Positions 1-9,395 are shown, counted from the first letter of the stretch. The stretch is DNA of 17,236 bases from Gracilaria caudata (GCA_030374735.1 JASCIV010000537.1:1-17236), one strand, 5' to 3'. The notes: a model not told the origin generated them from the sequence alone. Program-made: numbers and translations.

Positions 1-199
1 GAACACGGAGATACAAGCCCACTCTGAAGGGGATGTGAGAAATAAATTGAAGTGGCGGAGTAGTTGACGTCCAAGAGGAACGAAGCGACCTTGTAGACTG
101 CTTGGATGTTCTAGATGTACGAAGGTCAGGAAGAAATTACGTAACTGAAACAACACCGAACAAGACGAAAGACCAAAGCACAATCAACAAACCAAATGA

Positions 200-560
200 A
201 AAGAACAAACCGACGAGACGAAAAGAAACAAAATGGGATTAAGGAAGCCTCTTGTAGTTGAACGAGAGGCCGAATGACAACTAACAATATTTGCAGCATT
301 GCACCACAAGCCCATCATGGGGCGGCACTGCGCGAAATGTTGTTGTCGAGGCGGGAGACCAGGCCGCCCGAAAAGAAAGAAAGAGAAGGGATGAAGGAGG
401 TGATGGCAAGGAGGCGCAGACCGCGCTGAAAGAGAACGTGGGTGCCAAGGGAAGGTCTGAGGGGAAAGGTCTGAGGGGAGAAGGGAGTGGTCTGCCCGAG
501 TGAGAAGTCGGCGGCTGAGGCCGTCCACTCGGGGGTTTATATAGACAAGCGATAAACTGA
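200..560 (+). repeat. Diverged repeat copy A ending in a TATA box (possible TE/LTR promoter region)
   Basis: This stretch shares ordered sequence blocks with 16380-16780 in the same orientation. GGGCGGCAC lies at 320-328 here and 16506-16514 there. An exact 19-mer lies at 409-427 and 16590-16608. TGGTCTGCCCGAGT lies at 488-501 and 16705-16718. A TATA-like box follows about 50 bp later in both copies. Between the blocks the copies are purine-rich and clearly diverged, with small indels. The conserved order and spacing argue for common descent. The outer limits are approximate. The identity as an LTR or other transposon part is inference, as no transposon protein is visible nearby. Confidence 0.6.
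536..544 (+). promoter_or_regulatory. TATA-like box in repeat copy A
   Basis: TTTATATAG lies about 50 bp downstream of the conserved TGGTCTGCCCGAGT block, as in copy B. The shared position suggests a core promoter belonging to the repeat that reads rightwards. No gene follows closely, so the product would be an unknown transcript. Confidence 0.4.
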
Positions 561-2366
561 ATGCACTCTTACTATGCATAGTGCTAAAGCTGGTATAGTT
601 TCGTAAACTAGGGTATTCAATTTCGAGAGATGCATCGTCACAAGAGAAGAGGGAGATCTCCCCTGTGCGGCGCACTCACCACCTCATAACATGTTGTCAC
701 AAAGATTCCTGTCACGGTACGAATGCGTGCGATGATTGGCAGTACGGCGCACAACCAAAGGCTGTGGAGCGCCGTGCAGGGTTGGTGAGATTGAACCAGC
801 AGGTGGCGTTCATCACTCTTCATCAGGGCAGAGTGGCACAATCCAGATGAGGGGTGCGCAAAAGTGCGCTCCATTTTCCATACAGGCGAAGTGGAACGTG
901 CTGGACTTCTGATTGCGAATAACATCGTGCCTTATGCTCCATACACGCCAGGCGGCGCGCCACACATTGCCATGCGTGTATACGGTGACGTGCAACAGAG
1001 CGCAAGAGATTCCTTGTAACCTTGTGGTTGGTAGTGGCCTGTATTAAGAGTGATATTGCAGATGGATGGTAGAAGGCACAGGGCGAGACTGGGTGTTGGC
1101 GTGACAGTGGCGTGTGAGCTGGCAGCACTCGGTGGGAGTAGCACGGATTTTGCGAAGGCTTGAGTGTCGTTAGCTGTCACAGGGCCACGTTCTTCGTCGC
1201 AGCGGCTTCCGGTAGCTGCAGTAGGGCACGGTGGTATGAGGCGGCGGCCCGCGGCCAGGGCAGATAGAGGCGGACGGTGTCGAAGAGCTCGCAGCTCCAT
1301 GGCAGCGACGGTAGCGCCGCATGCGCACTTTGCGCGTCGGTCTTCGTCGTGGAGTTTGCTGGAGCGCCGCATCACAGGTGCGCCCTTTATATCTTGTCTC
1401 CACGACGAGATAACGAAAAAAACAAATAACGAAAAAAATCCATCAGGGTTTGTCCCTCAACAGGACAACACCCTAAGTTCCGCCATCACAGTATGCCGAA
1501 GTACGACAAAACATCTAATTGTTGTCTTTTATTTTTAAAGAGTGGTAAAACCTTATGGCGGCCTGGCTGAGAAAGAGTTTATTGACCCAAAGGAGCACAG
1601 AGTAAATCACGCAGGGAAAAGTTGCACGTTCTCCAGAACTGTGGCGCGAACCCCACACGACAGAGGGAGACAGGAACTTTAAAATTCCACCATCTTACAG
1701 AGTTGCTCTAAATTTGAAAGAAGAGTAATAAAAGTTGACTGTACTGGAAATGTGATGACAGTGTGAGAATTACCCCAGAGACACGAAGAACGAAAGTTTT
1801 GGAATCAACTTAAACAAAGTCTGCAGAAAAACATGCAACAAAGGAGGCGGCAGTTCTGATGTTTGTGTTAGTAGCCACCGCCATTGCGAGATTAATCATT
1901 TCATACCACAACTTTTTCTGGGAACGTCTTGTTCAGAGTCGCCGTGTTCTACTGTTCCTTTCGAAATAGCATACAAGCTACGTACCTTTGAACAAGACAA
2001 GTAAAAATGTCGTTCTGATGCGGTGGAGCAGGCTCTCCACCGTGGAGAGCCAAAACCACAGCCTTTTGGTGGCTGTGGCTAACAGCTTGCAACGCCGACA
2101 TCCCGTTCAATTTGTTTCGTTGCGGTTCAATGCAGTTTGTACTGAATGATGGTTGGATGAAATTGACAAATAGTACGTACAGGTGTGCCCAATGAGAAGC
2201 TTCGAATCGGACAAGCATTATGCGACACCTTTCTGAAACACGATTTTGAGAGCGTCGCGCACATGCCCATCATGGGGCTCAGCTTTGCAACAAACAAGGC
2301 GCATGCTAGAACGATCAATGTCGATGTAACTCTACGTAACAGCCTGAGGTTTGACCGAACAAGAGC
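561..2366. other. Gene-poor stretch with short palindromes and hairpins
   Basis: No ORF here has convincing protein character. The open frames at 932-1375 (-) and 1164-1538 (+) overlap each other on opposite strands in a GC-rich patch and show no domain or credible start context. The stretch holds 12-bp palindromes at 571-582 and 651-662, a small inverted repeat at 1445-1474, and a hairpin cluster at 2022-2078. Its right end is the promoter region of the downstream hydrolase gene. Confidence 0.5.
2022..2078. repeat. Adjacent hairpins with two mutually exclusive pairings
   Basis: GGCTCTCCAC (2031-2040) and GTGGAGAGCC (2042-2051) form a perfect 10-bp inverted repeat around one base. GGTGGAG (2022-2028) can instead pair with CTCCACC (2035-2041), which overlaps the left arm of the first stem. 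CCACAGCC (2056-2063) and GGCTGTGG (2071-2078) make a further 8-bp stem with a 7-nt loop. The arms are seen directly; any function is unknown. Confidence 0.65.
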
Positions 2367-2374
2367 TATAAAAG
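2367..2374 (+). promoter_or_regulatory. TATA box of the secreted metallo-hydrolase gene
   Basis: TATAAAAG lies 87 bp before the ATG at 2462. A strongly C/T-rich leader follows it, as expected downstream of a eukaryotic core promoter. The spacing resembles the TACAAAAG-to-ATG spacing of the secreted-protein gene at 11421-12002. Confidence 0.65.
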
Positions 2375-2461
2375 CACCTCCACTCCCGCCTGTTCCATCA
2401 CCTCCTCAGCACCCATCCAATCTCCCCGGCCTAATCGACTGTATCGATCTTTTGTCAAAAA

Positions 2462-3589
2462 ATGATCCGGAGGCTCCTTCAGTTGGCAATCCTCCTGCCC
2501 CTCGTCTACGCCGCAAGTATCCCGGTCACCCGCTCACAATGCCAGCCTGCTGCCGAATGCATTTCCTCGTTGAATGGTGGAACATCGTGTCCACTGTTCC
2601 CGAACCCCAATCGCCCGACCCCCATCAATGCCCAAGGCTTTAATCTCACGCAGATTCGGAAGGGAGTGTTCTCTTATTCGGATGGTGTCTATTTCTCTCT
2701 GATAGTGTACGAAAATCGAAAGCTGGCCGTCATTGATTTTCCAGATATCTTCAGTTCGGTGGCTCCGGATGGAAGTTACAGGCTTCTGACTGCAATTCAG
2801 ATGGTTATCAGCAACTCATCTCCGTCAAAAATCATCATGATATACTCCCATTTCCATGTCGATCATATTGGACGGGCTGCTGATGTGAGACAGTTCTTCT
2901 CCAACACTTATAGTTCTGTTCCACTTACAATTGTGGGCACTCGAGATACATTCAAGTTCTTGCAACGGAATCGTGATGATATACCGTTACCTGGCGTGTT
3001 TGTCACTCGTCGTAGACCGCTCAAGATCGTGTTCTCACGCACTTTGTCTCTGAAACTGTTTATTCTCGGGGGACATACCAAAGAGGATATCATTGGTTAC
3101 ATCAGACCGTCTTCTGACGGGGCGGGCATCGTGAACTTGGTAGATATAATCAATCCAAAAGAAGCTCCACTGCCCCAATTTACAATCGCCATGAACTTTG
3201 AGACATTTATTTCGGCACACAAACAGCTTCTTGAGCTCGATTTTGATATCATCAACCCGGGACACGGCGTTATCGGAAAACGACAAGACGTCATTAACAA
3301 TCTCAACTACTCCAAGTTTGTGCTACAAGCTGTTCGGGAGAGTGCACAGGAGCTTGATCCTTCGATCCAGGCGTCCACGTTGCAGAGGTTTTTTGACCCT
3401 AATGCGTTCGAATATTTTAATAACCCATGGGCGTTTGGGCAACTAATTGGGGCTCAGGCGGACATTTGTTTCAGGAAAGTGATATCAGAGTGGGGCTGTG
3501 TGCTAACCGGCGTCGATGTGGTGGCGAGGGATCATTGCATGTTGGTCGCATTATACGACTTTTCATCCACTTTTGACTTTTCTCATTAA
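2462..3589 (+). CDS. Secreted metallo-beta-lactamase-fold hydrolase
   Basis: This single-exon 375-aa protein has the metallo-beta-lactamase fold. Residues 1-17 are a hydrophobic signal peptide with likely cleavage after VYA, so export or entry to the secretory pathway is expected. The metal-binding motif HFHVDH lies at residues 130-135 (ligands H130, H132, D134, H135). It is followed by H205 in GGHT, D228 in NLVDI and H268 in NPGHG, so both metal sites look complete. Three N-glycosylation sequons (N61, N118, N282) fit secretion. The ATG at 2462 is chosen because it begins the signal peptide and follows an A-rich context and a TATA box. The family covers hydrolases of lactones, thioesters, phosphoesters and other substrates. 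The substrate here cannot be read from the sequence. About 85 residues follow the last ligand, and no recognised domain is seen in them. Confidence 0.88.
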   Translation: MIRRLLQLAILLPLVYAASIPVTRSQCQPAAECISSLNGGTSCPLFPNPNRPTPINAQGFNLTQIRKGVFSYSDGVYFSLIVYENRKLAVIDFPDIFSSVAPDGSYRLLTAIQMVISNSSPSKIIMIYSHFHVDHIGRAADVRQFFSNTYSSVPLTIVGTRDTFKFLQRNRDDIPLPGVFVTRRRPLKIVFSRTLSLKLFILGGHTKEDIIGYIRPSSDGAGIVNLVDIINPKEAPLPQFTIAMNFETFISAHKQLLELDFDIINPGHGVIGKRQDVINNLNYSKFVLQAVRESAQELDPSIQASTLQRFFDPNAFEYFNNPWAFGQLIGAQADICFRKVISEWGCVLTGVDVVARDHCMLVALYDFSSTFDFSH

Positions 3590-4422
3590 ACTTCAGAGAA
3601 AAGGTTGATTAGAGCCGTTAATACTTTGGATCAAACATCCACAGCCTCCACTTGGACAGCTTGTCCTGCATGTGTCTGTATACCACGTCTCATGAAGAAA
3701 AGGGCAAGTTCTTTTATAAAATACTGCAAATGCAAGGCAGCACCTGAGTCTCTGGTCCCTCAACGGTTCACTTCATAGATACCTTCTATGTCTGCCTTCG
3801 ATATTTTAGTGGCTCAGTGCGAGGCGTCGTTGACAAGGTCAAAAATGCAAACGCCTTTGTGTCCGCGTCGGCACGTTTAAAAAAAATAAAACCGGTAGCA
3901 TTCGAGCTTTGTCTGATTTGATTCAGCGCTGCGAATATTGGATCCCGATGACTATCAACTAGCTTAAATTTGGAAGCCCAAACACAGCCAATCCGCTACA
4001 AATTCTTAGTTGCTCAGCTGCATGAGCCGAAAAGCGTTTGCAACAATATTCACCAAGAATTTGTAGAGCTTAGTGACAAAATGAATGAATGAGGCACTTT
4101 TTTTCCGAACACACCAAGTAGTGTAGATTTCCTGTGTTAGAATTGGGTCAGCCTCACCTCTATGTGGTAAGTTTCACTTCTTTATATATGATTATCATAA
4201 CCTAAAACTAACCACATTTGATTTGCCAATGTGTTTTCTACATCTACACCACGGGGTCATACGGCGTTTTGCAATAAATCCGGACAATCGCTGGTCGTCT
4301 CAGTGTCACAGTGTCCACTAAGGAACATGAACCTGGAGGGCCAAACGACAGTTCTTTGTAGACAGAAAGAATTGTTGAAAAGCAAACCTCCATACCTTCC
4401 AATATCGAAGAACCACCCGGAA
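3590..4422. other. Spacer between the converging hydrolase and cysteine-rich genes
   Basis: This stretch holds no convincing ORF. It probably contains the 3' ends of both flanking transcripts, because the hydrolase (+) and the cysteine-rich gene (-) converge here. AATAAA at 3885-3890 is a possible polyadenylation signal for the + strand gene, though 300 bp is far from its stop. A possible last exon of the cysteine-rich gene at 4244-4332 is described in the findings. Confidence 0.5.
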
Positions 4423-6414
4423 CTAAATGCACTCACTTCGTTCTGAATTTGGAGAGCTACCTTCAATGCACCGAGAACAAAACGCAGTTCTCCCTCCGGC
4501 GCTGACAGACCCAGCTGGACATTCCACACAGCTTCGATTTAGCATACGTTGTCCGGTCGCACATTTTTGACAGTTACCGTCGTTAGCTACAAACTCATCT
4601 GATGCACAGATTCCCGCCACACACTCGGCAGCTGTTTCAATGTCCGGGTCGGCATCCGCGCAATAACGGCACCGAGGTTCATTTCCCTCCATTCGAAAAC
4701 GCTGAGAACCACATTTGATGCATCTAGTTCCGAGCAAGTCTGTCACATATCCTGCAGGGCACGTCACACAGACCCCATCCTGCAGCACGAAGCCATAGAA
4801 GCAAGAACATCGACCGAGCTCACTATTCCAGAATAGATTTTCACCGCAAGAAGCACAAGAGCCGTCAGGTAGAGTGATTTCTGAACATTCACATCTGCCA
4901 GAATCTCTGTTGAGTTGTTGACCGGAAGGACACGAGAGGGGAATGCATCTTCCGTTCACGGCCTGAAGCCCACTTCCACATGGGACGCATCTCTCCCCGT
5001 CCCAGTACGAGAAAAACGGTGGTGGAGTCAACATGCATCTCTTCATACAACGCCCGAAAAAAACTACTTCATCAGCCTCACAAGGTTCACATTCACGCTC
5101 CCCCGCCGCGTTTTGGAAAAACTGGCCCCCGAGGCACTGGCATGAATGTGCACGAGGTTCCCAGAAAAGTCCTGGTGGGCATTCACATATTCCATCAAAC
5201 GTATTTCCACCACCGCGCCGCTCGCAAAACTCGCAACGACCAGTTTCCTCATTCACTGCAGAACGTGGTGCGCAGAAGTCGCAATCCGATTCGCCGGGAA
5301 CGATGCCGTCCGCGCAAGGTTCGCAACTAACTCCATTGTAGCGCTGCTTGGGCGGGCATACGCATCGCTGTCTAGTACTGTCGTAGTGCAGCGCGGCAGG
5401 ACATTCACATTGAGTTCCATTACTAAATGCATGAGCAGGACATCGTTCACAGCCACGTCTAGCATACGGTTCGTATTGACCAACTTGTTGGAATCCCGAT
5501 TGACAAGCGCATGCCGATGAGGACTGGTTGGGAATCGAAGGAGCGAGGCATTCGAAGCAAGATACCACCGTACCCCCAGGTGATACAGACCCCTCGGGAC
5601 ATTTCTCACAGCGACCCCCCGATAAGAAGTGGCCAACTGCGCAACTGACGGACTGTTCTGTTGCGGAACAGAACAGTGCCCCGGTATGATCGGAAACCGT
5701 ACCAGGAGGACAAGGCAAACAAGCAGTTGTTCCTGGCAATGGCTGATAAAATCCTTGACTACATTCTTCACAGTGTGAGCCTGTAGAGAACGTTCCTGGT
5801 TCACAAAGTTGGCAAGGACCCCTATTTCCTCTCGCAAGCGATCCGGGTGGGCATGTTATGCACTGCGACTGGCTTGGAAGATCTGTATACGTTCCAGGCG
5901 GACAGAATGAACAGGTTCTCGCTCCGTATTGATCGACTTGCAGAAACCTTCCGGCCACACAAGTGGCACAGAGGCCACTTTGGACGTATTGAGATGCTTC
6001 ACAGGTGTTGCATCTAACATTCGGGTCGGCTCTATTTGGGTTGGAAATCGAATTGGCTGGACAAGTTTTGCAGGTTGGTTGACCAAACTCATCTTGGAAT
6101 TGAAGTTCGGTGCAATTGGAACATTCTGTGCGGGGGTGAAAGAACTCAAGATTGACTTGCGGGTTCGCAACGGTTCCTGGAGAACAAGGTTTGCAGACAA
6201 ACTGGTTGGAGAGATCTTGAAAGGTGCCCGGAGGACATGGTTGACATGCGTTGCCATTGTTGAACTCGCCCGGAGAGCAAACTCGACCGGTGTCCGTCGG
6301 AACGATAGGAACAGAGCGGGTGGCATGGGCGGGGACTTGGAGAACGAAGAAGAGAACGAGAATAAGAGTTGAAGCGGTAATGGTGGGGAGAGAGCATCTA
6401 TGTTGCGAATCCAT
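4423..6414 (-). CDS. Large secreted cysteine-rich repeat protein (ephrin-receptor-like/GCC2-GCC3 type)
   Basis: The ATG at 6414 gives a 663-aa protein. The open frame continues upstream to a GTG at 6660, but that extension has no ATG start and would bury the signal peptide, so it is rejected. Residues 10-31 are hydrophobic and end in AHA, a typical signal peptidase site. The rest is a chain of cysteine modules with motifs such as CPPGTF, CPPGTY, CPPGSL, CPEGSVSPGG and CPAGSVSAGG spaced about 40-60 residues apart. This is the pattern of ephrin-receptor-like (GCC2_GCC3) and growth-factor-receptor cysteine-rich domains. No membrane segment follows, so it is probably secreted or wall-associated. 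Such repeats usually mediate extracellular binding; the ligand is unknown. The protein stops in mid-module (SPNSERSECI), and a GTGAGT splice donor overlaps this end, so the true C-terminus may differ. Confidence 0.82.
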   Translation of the reverse strand: MDSQHRCSLPTITASTLILVLFFVLQVPAHATRSVPIVPTDTGRVCSPGEFNNGNACQPCPPGTFQDLSNQFVCKPCSPGTVANPQVNLEFFHPRTECSNCTELQFQDEFGQPTCKTCPANSISNPNRADPNVRCNTCEASQYVQSGLCATCVAGRFLQVDQYGARTCSFCPPGTYTDLPSQSQCITCPPGSLARGNRGPCQLCEPGTFSTGSHCEECSQGFYQPLPGTTACLPCPPGTVSDHTGALFCSATEQSVSCAVGHFLSGGRCEKCPEGSVSPGGTVVSCFECLAPSIPNQSSSACACQSGFQQVGQYEPYARRGCERCPAHAFSNGTQCECPAALHYDSTRQRCVCPPKQRYNGVSCEPCADGIVPGESDCDFCAPRSAVNEETGRCEFCERRGGGNTFDGICECPPGLFWEPRAHSCQCLGGQFFQNAAGERECEPCEADEVVFFGRCMKRCMLTPPPFFSYWDGERCVPCGSGLQAVNGRCIPLSCPSGQQLNRDSGRCECSEITLPDGSCASCGENLFWNSELGRCSCFYGFVLQDGVCVTCPAGYVTDLLGTRCIKCGSQRFRMEGNEPRCRYCADADPDIETAAECVAGICASDEFVANDGNCQKCATGQRMLNRSCVECPAGSVSAGGRTAFCSRCIEGSSPNSERSECI

Positions 6415-7508
6415 GGTGAGTGATAGTGGATCGTAGATGATGCTAAAAAAGGACGAGCAGGTTCTAGCTTTAAAGCTCAGGTATCTGAAGCCACATTGGA
6501 GCGAGGTGATTACATTCTCGCAAGAAGTGGCATGAGTGAGCACTTGCCATGCATGATTGCCATGCTGGAAAAACGCTCTGTAAGGTGAGAGCCACGCATG
6601 ATCGCGCTGGAGCGCGCAAATTCTAACTTGAAGGGCTGCGGTCAACGAGAGTTGAAGCACTTCTCACGGTAAAGTTATTGAGGTTGTTCTGCTCTTAAAA
6701 GGCCTGATGTTTGCCACAAGTGGAGGTTAATGACATTGTGGCCGGTGCTCTAATAGTAAAAGGACAACAAAGCACGCACTCCAAGCCTTAACGTACGCAC
6801 ATTATCATGTTATGCGCAGCATCGCGTCGGCCGCTGTAAGTCGCTCTTGCGATTGAGCTCCATTGGAAGAAGAAGTTGGTCCTTCTCGTTTGTGTCCATT
6901 TCATTTCATGGTATGCTGTAAAAGGGTACCGTCGTAACCTTCCTTTGTACCTTTGGTACTTCGTACTGGCGAGCATATTTGCTTTAATCTCACATTGCAG
7001 ATCAACACCAGTGGAATAAACGAAGATCGAACAGACCTGTAGCCTTAGCAAAAGGCCGAAGATTTGATCTCGGCGGATGCTCCAGAGCAGCGCAGCGCAG
7101 CGCAGCGCAACGTGTGGTGCAGTAACGCCGCCTACACGTACACCAGCGCGCCACGCGCCATTCGTACCAGAAAAATATCCCCCACACCGCGCAGCACGTC
7201 TTGCGCAGTTTTTGTGATAACTTTACACGCAACTTCCACACCGCCTCCAATGACGCCGCCCGGCGCGCTGCCGCCTCGCTGTCGCCGTGCACAGCTCAGC
7301 TGTGTAGCAAATCGGCTCCCTTGCTTTTGCGCCGCTGTGCACGCTCCCCTTCGCTGCGACAACACCGCCGTTCCACAAACGGTTCCCGCGCCACCTCACT
7401 TCACGTCACCCCCTTCGCACTCAACCTCCCCCGGCGCGCTTCCCGTGCTCCTCGACGCTGCCTTTACTAACAACCCCCCCACCCACCTACGCGCACTTGG
7501 TTTCGAAG
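6415..7508. other. Head-to-head spacer between the cysteine-rich and Sel1 genes
   Basis: This 1.1 kb spacer must contain the promoters of both divergent genes. On the minus side CTTTAAAG (6468-6475) lies about 53 bp before the cysteine-rich ATG and could serve as a TATA-like element. On the plus side no clear TATA box is visible. The last 400 bp before the Sel1 start are strongly C-rich, with a run of seven C at about 7474-7480 and TACTAAC at 7465-7471. A CGCAG microsatellite sits at 7087-7110. The open frame at 7064-7771 is out of frame with the Sel1 protein and low in complexity, so it is not called. Confidence 0.5.
7087..7110. repeat. CGCAG pentanucleotide microsatellite
   Basis: Three exact CGCAG units at 7091-7105 are followed by CGCAA, with a partial unit before them. 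It lies in the presumed leader of the Sel1 gene. Confidence 0.75.
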
Positions 7509-9395
7509 ATGCCGTCCGCGCCGCAGGCGTCCGACGCCGAGTCGCCCCTCGCGCAGGCGCGTTTATTCGAGAAGGCCATCAAACGACACAACGACCCACA
7601 AGCCATGGTCAATCTCGCCGAGCTTCTCTTCTCCGACAAGCACGATCTGCTCGACACTCCACGCGCCGTGCAACTGCTACAACGAGCCATCAAGCAACAC
7701 AGCGATCCTACCGCCATGAACAATCTCGCGTTATATTATCTTCACAACGGCACGGTAGAACAACGCCGTGAAGTCATCCCGTTGTTGGAACGTTCACTCA
7801 GTATCGAGGAGGATTCTATCGTGCTTCGAAACCTTTCCGACGCTGTCAAGGACACCAGATGCGGCGTACCAAATCCTCAAGTGGCCATTCAGCTATGCGA
7901 ACGTGCATTGAGATTTGGTGATGATCCTAAGTGTATTGAGGCGTTGGCGTATAACTTGTTGACTGTACCTGGTATCAAGACGGAGAGTCGACGTGCCATT
8001 CGACTGTACAAAAAGGCCATTCAAATGTCAGATGATGCAGAGGCCATGAATCGCTTGGGTGTATGTTATGTAGACGGCACTCAACACCTCCCTTCTTGTA
8101 GCAAACGTGCCGCAAAATGGTTCGAACGTGCCATCAAAGCCAAAAATCTACCCGAGGCGAAGTGTAATCTAGCATATCTACTCGCCGGCGATGATTTGCC
8201 CCCCTCACGTCGCAATCCCGCGCGCGCCGTACAACTTTTGGAAGAGGCGTGCAAACAGGTTCGCTCAGACGTTTGCATGCGAACGCTCGCAAAGATCTAC
8301 AGAGATGTGGATGAAGTGTACAATCTGTCACGATCGATTCAACTTTTGGAGGCATGTCTTACCGAATTTGACTCGCCGCAAGCACGTGTTTCATTGCTTG
8401 ATATCTTTCTGGGCTTTAAGAAAGTGGCAGCGGATCATGCACGAGCGTTGCAATTGTGTGAGAGCGATTATGCGCGTACGCGTGATGTGGCGTCGTTGCG
8501 AGTGATGAGTTGTATTCTGTGGAGCGGAGCGAAAGGAGTGAAAGCTGATGAACAGCGGTCGTTGCAACTGATGCAACGAAATGACGCAGAACGATTGCCG
8601 GAAGAGGTTTCTGCGCTCCGCTACAAGTTGAAGTCAGCGGATGACAATCAAGCGTTGATCGATCCGCTGCCGGAAATCGGGTTTTATAGCACCAAGCTGA
8701 TTCTGGGCATGTTACTGAGCGAGTCGAGCGACGAGGCAAATCGGGCACAAGCGGAGTCTCTTTTTCGTGAGATGTTGGAGGAAGACGATGCAAAGGTAAT
8801 GTTTGCATGGTTGCCGTTGTCGATGCGTGTGTGTCGGATGAAATTACCGTTCGACGGGGATCGGACCCGAATGACGGGCGCAATGAAGAGAGCGACGCAT
8901 TGTTATGAGGCGGATTTGTTGAATTTGGCGAGCTTGGTGTTGGAGAGAGGGGAGGAGGGAAAAGAGAAGGAGGAGGGAGAAGAGAAGGAGGAGGGAGAAG
9001 AGAAGGAGGAGGGAGAAGAGAAGGAGGAGGGAGAAGGGAAGGAGGAGGTGGTGCGACTTCTGGAGAAGGCGATGGGCACGGGGTTGCGGTTGGTTGCGAT
9101 GCTTAACTTGGGATATGTGCTGTGGTCGGGGATTGGCGGGGTGAGGGTGGATCGGGTGCGCGCGCGAGACTTGTTTGAGAGGGCGGTGGAAGAGACGAAC
9201 GATGTGAGCGCGCGAGTGCTTTTGGCGAATGCGTTGGGGGAGGGGGAGGAGGTTGAGGAGAAGGATGTGGAGAGAAGTCGGCGGCTGTGGCGGTCGGTGG
9301 AGGAGGACTTGGAGGACGACGAGGAGGAGTTGGACAAGCTGCGATGGATGGTGTCGGACTCCACGAGGCGACGATGGGGCGCTCTGTGTGAATAG
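7509..9395 (+). CDS. Sel1-like repeat (TPR-related) solenoid protein with acidic insert
   Basis: The frame is open from a TTG at 7497, but the first ATG at 7509 gives a 628-aa product and is preferred. Residues from about 15 to 370 form successive 36-40-aa helical pairs with the Sel1/TPR signature (for example QARLFEKAIKRHNDPQAMVN, then AVQLLQRAIK and AAKWFERAIKAKNLPEAKCN). Two or three further repeats lie near the C-terminus. Sel1 repeats are protein-binding scaffolds; in eukaryotes they occur in ER-degradation and chitin-synthase regulators, but nothing here points to a specific partner. There is no signal peptide or membrane segment, so it is probably cytosolic. A run of EEKEEG hexapeptides (DNA 8961-9050) sits in a loop between repeats. 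Codon use shifts from C-ending codons in the first half to G-ending and TTG-Leu codons in the last third. Confidence 0.85.
   Translation: MPSAPQASDAESPLAQARLFEKAIKRHNDPQAMVNLAELLFSDKHDLLDTPRAVQLLQRAIKQHSDPTAMNNLALYYLHNGTVEQRREVIPLLERSLSIEEDSIVLRNLSDAVKDTRCGVPNPQVAIQLCERALRFGDDPKCIEALAYNLLTVPGIKTESRRAIRLYKKAIQMSDDAEAMNRLGVCYVDGTQHLPSCSKRAAKWFERAIKAKNLPEAKCNLAYLLAGDDLPPSRRNPARAVQLLEEACKQVRSDVCMRTLAKIYRDVDEVYNLSRSIQLLEACLTEFDSPQARVSLLDIFLGFKKVAADHARALQLCESDYARTRDVASLRVMSCILWSGAKGVKADEQRSLQLMQRNDAERLPEEVSALRYKLKSADDNQALIDPLPEIGFYSTKLILGMLLSESSDEANRAQAESLFREMLEEDDAKVMFAWLPLSMRVCRMKLPFDGDRTRMTGAMKRATHCYEADLLNLASLVLERGEEGKEKEEGEEKEEGEEKEEGEEKEEGEGKEEVVRLLEKAMGTGLRLVAMLNLGYVLWSGIGGVRVDRVRARDLFERAVEETNDVSARVLLANALGEGEEVEEKDVERSRRLWRSVEEDLEDDEEELDKLRWMVSDSTRRRWGALCE
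8961..9050 (+). repeat. In-frame 18-bp minisatellite encoding EEKEEG units
   Basis: Five consecutive 18-bp units of GAAGAGAAGGAGGAGGGA or near copies run from 8961 to 9050. The three middle units (8979-9032) are identical; the first and last carry small changes. The unit length is a multiple of three, so changes in copy number keep the Sel1 protein in frame. Confidence 0.9.

Noticed and set aside
571..662. 12-bp palindromes ACTATGCATAGT (571-582) and GGGAGATCTCCC (651-662)
   Set aside because: About four perfect 12-bp palindromes are expected by chance in a window this long.
932..1538. Opposed open frames in the GC-rich patch
   Set aside because: They overlap on opposite strands and show no domain, signal peptide or promoter context.
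2185..2643. Open frame of 152 codons overlapping the hydrolase start
   Set aside because: It starts with GTG, runs through the TATA box and overlaps the supported hydrolase gene in another frame.
4915..6372. Several open frames on both strands inside the cysteine-rich gene
   Set aside because: They are shadows of the cysteine codon-rich frame and have no domains.
6415..6660. Upstream extension of the cysteine-rich frame to 6660
   Set aside because: It begins with GTG, has no signal peptide at its start, and would place the clear signal peptide 82 residues inside the protein. The ATG at 6414 is better.
7064..7771. 235-codon open frame before and into the Sel1 gene
   Set aside because: It is Pro/Ala/Arg-rich, arises from GC-rich DNA without stops, and conflicts with the Sel1 frame.
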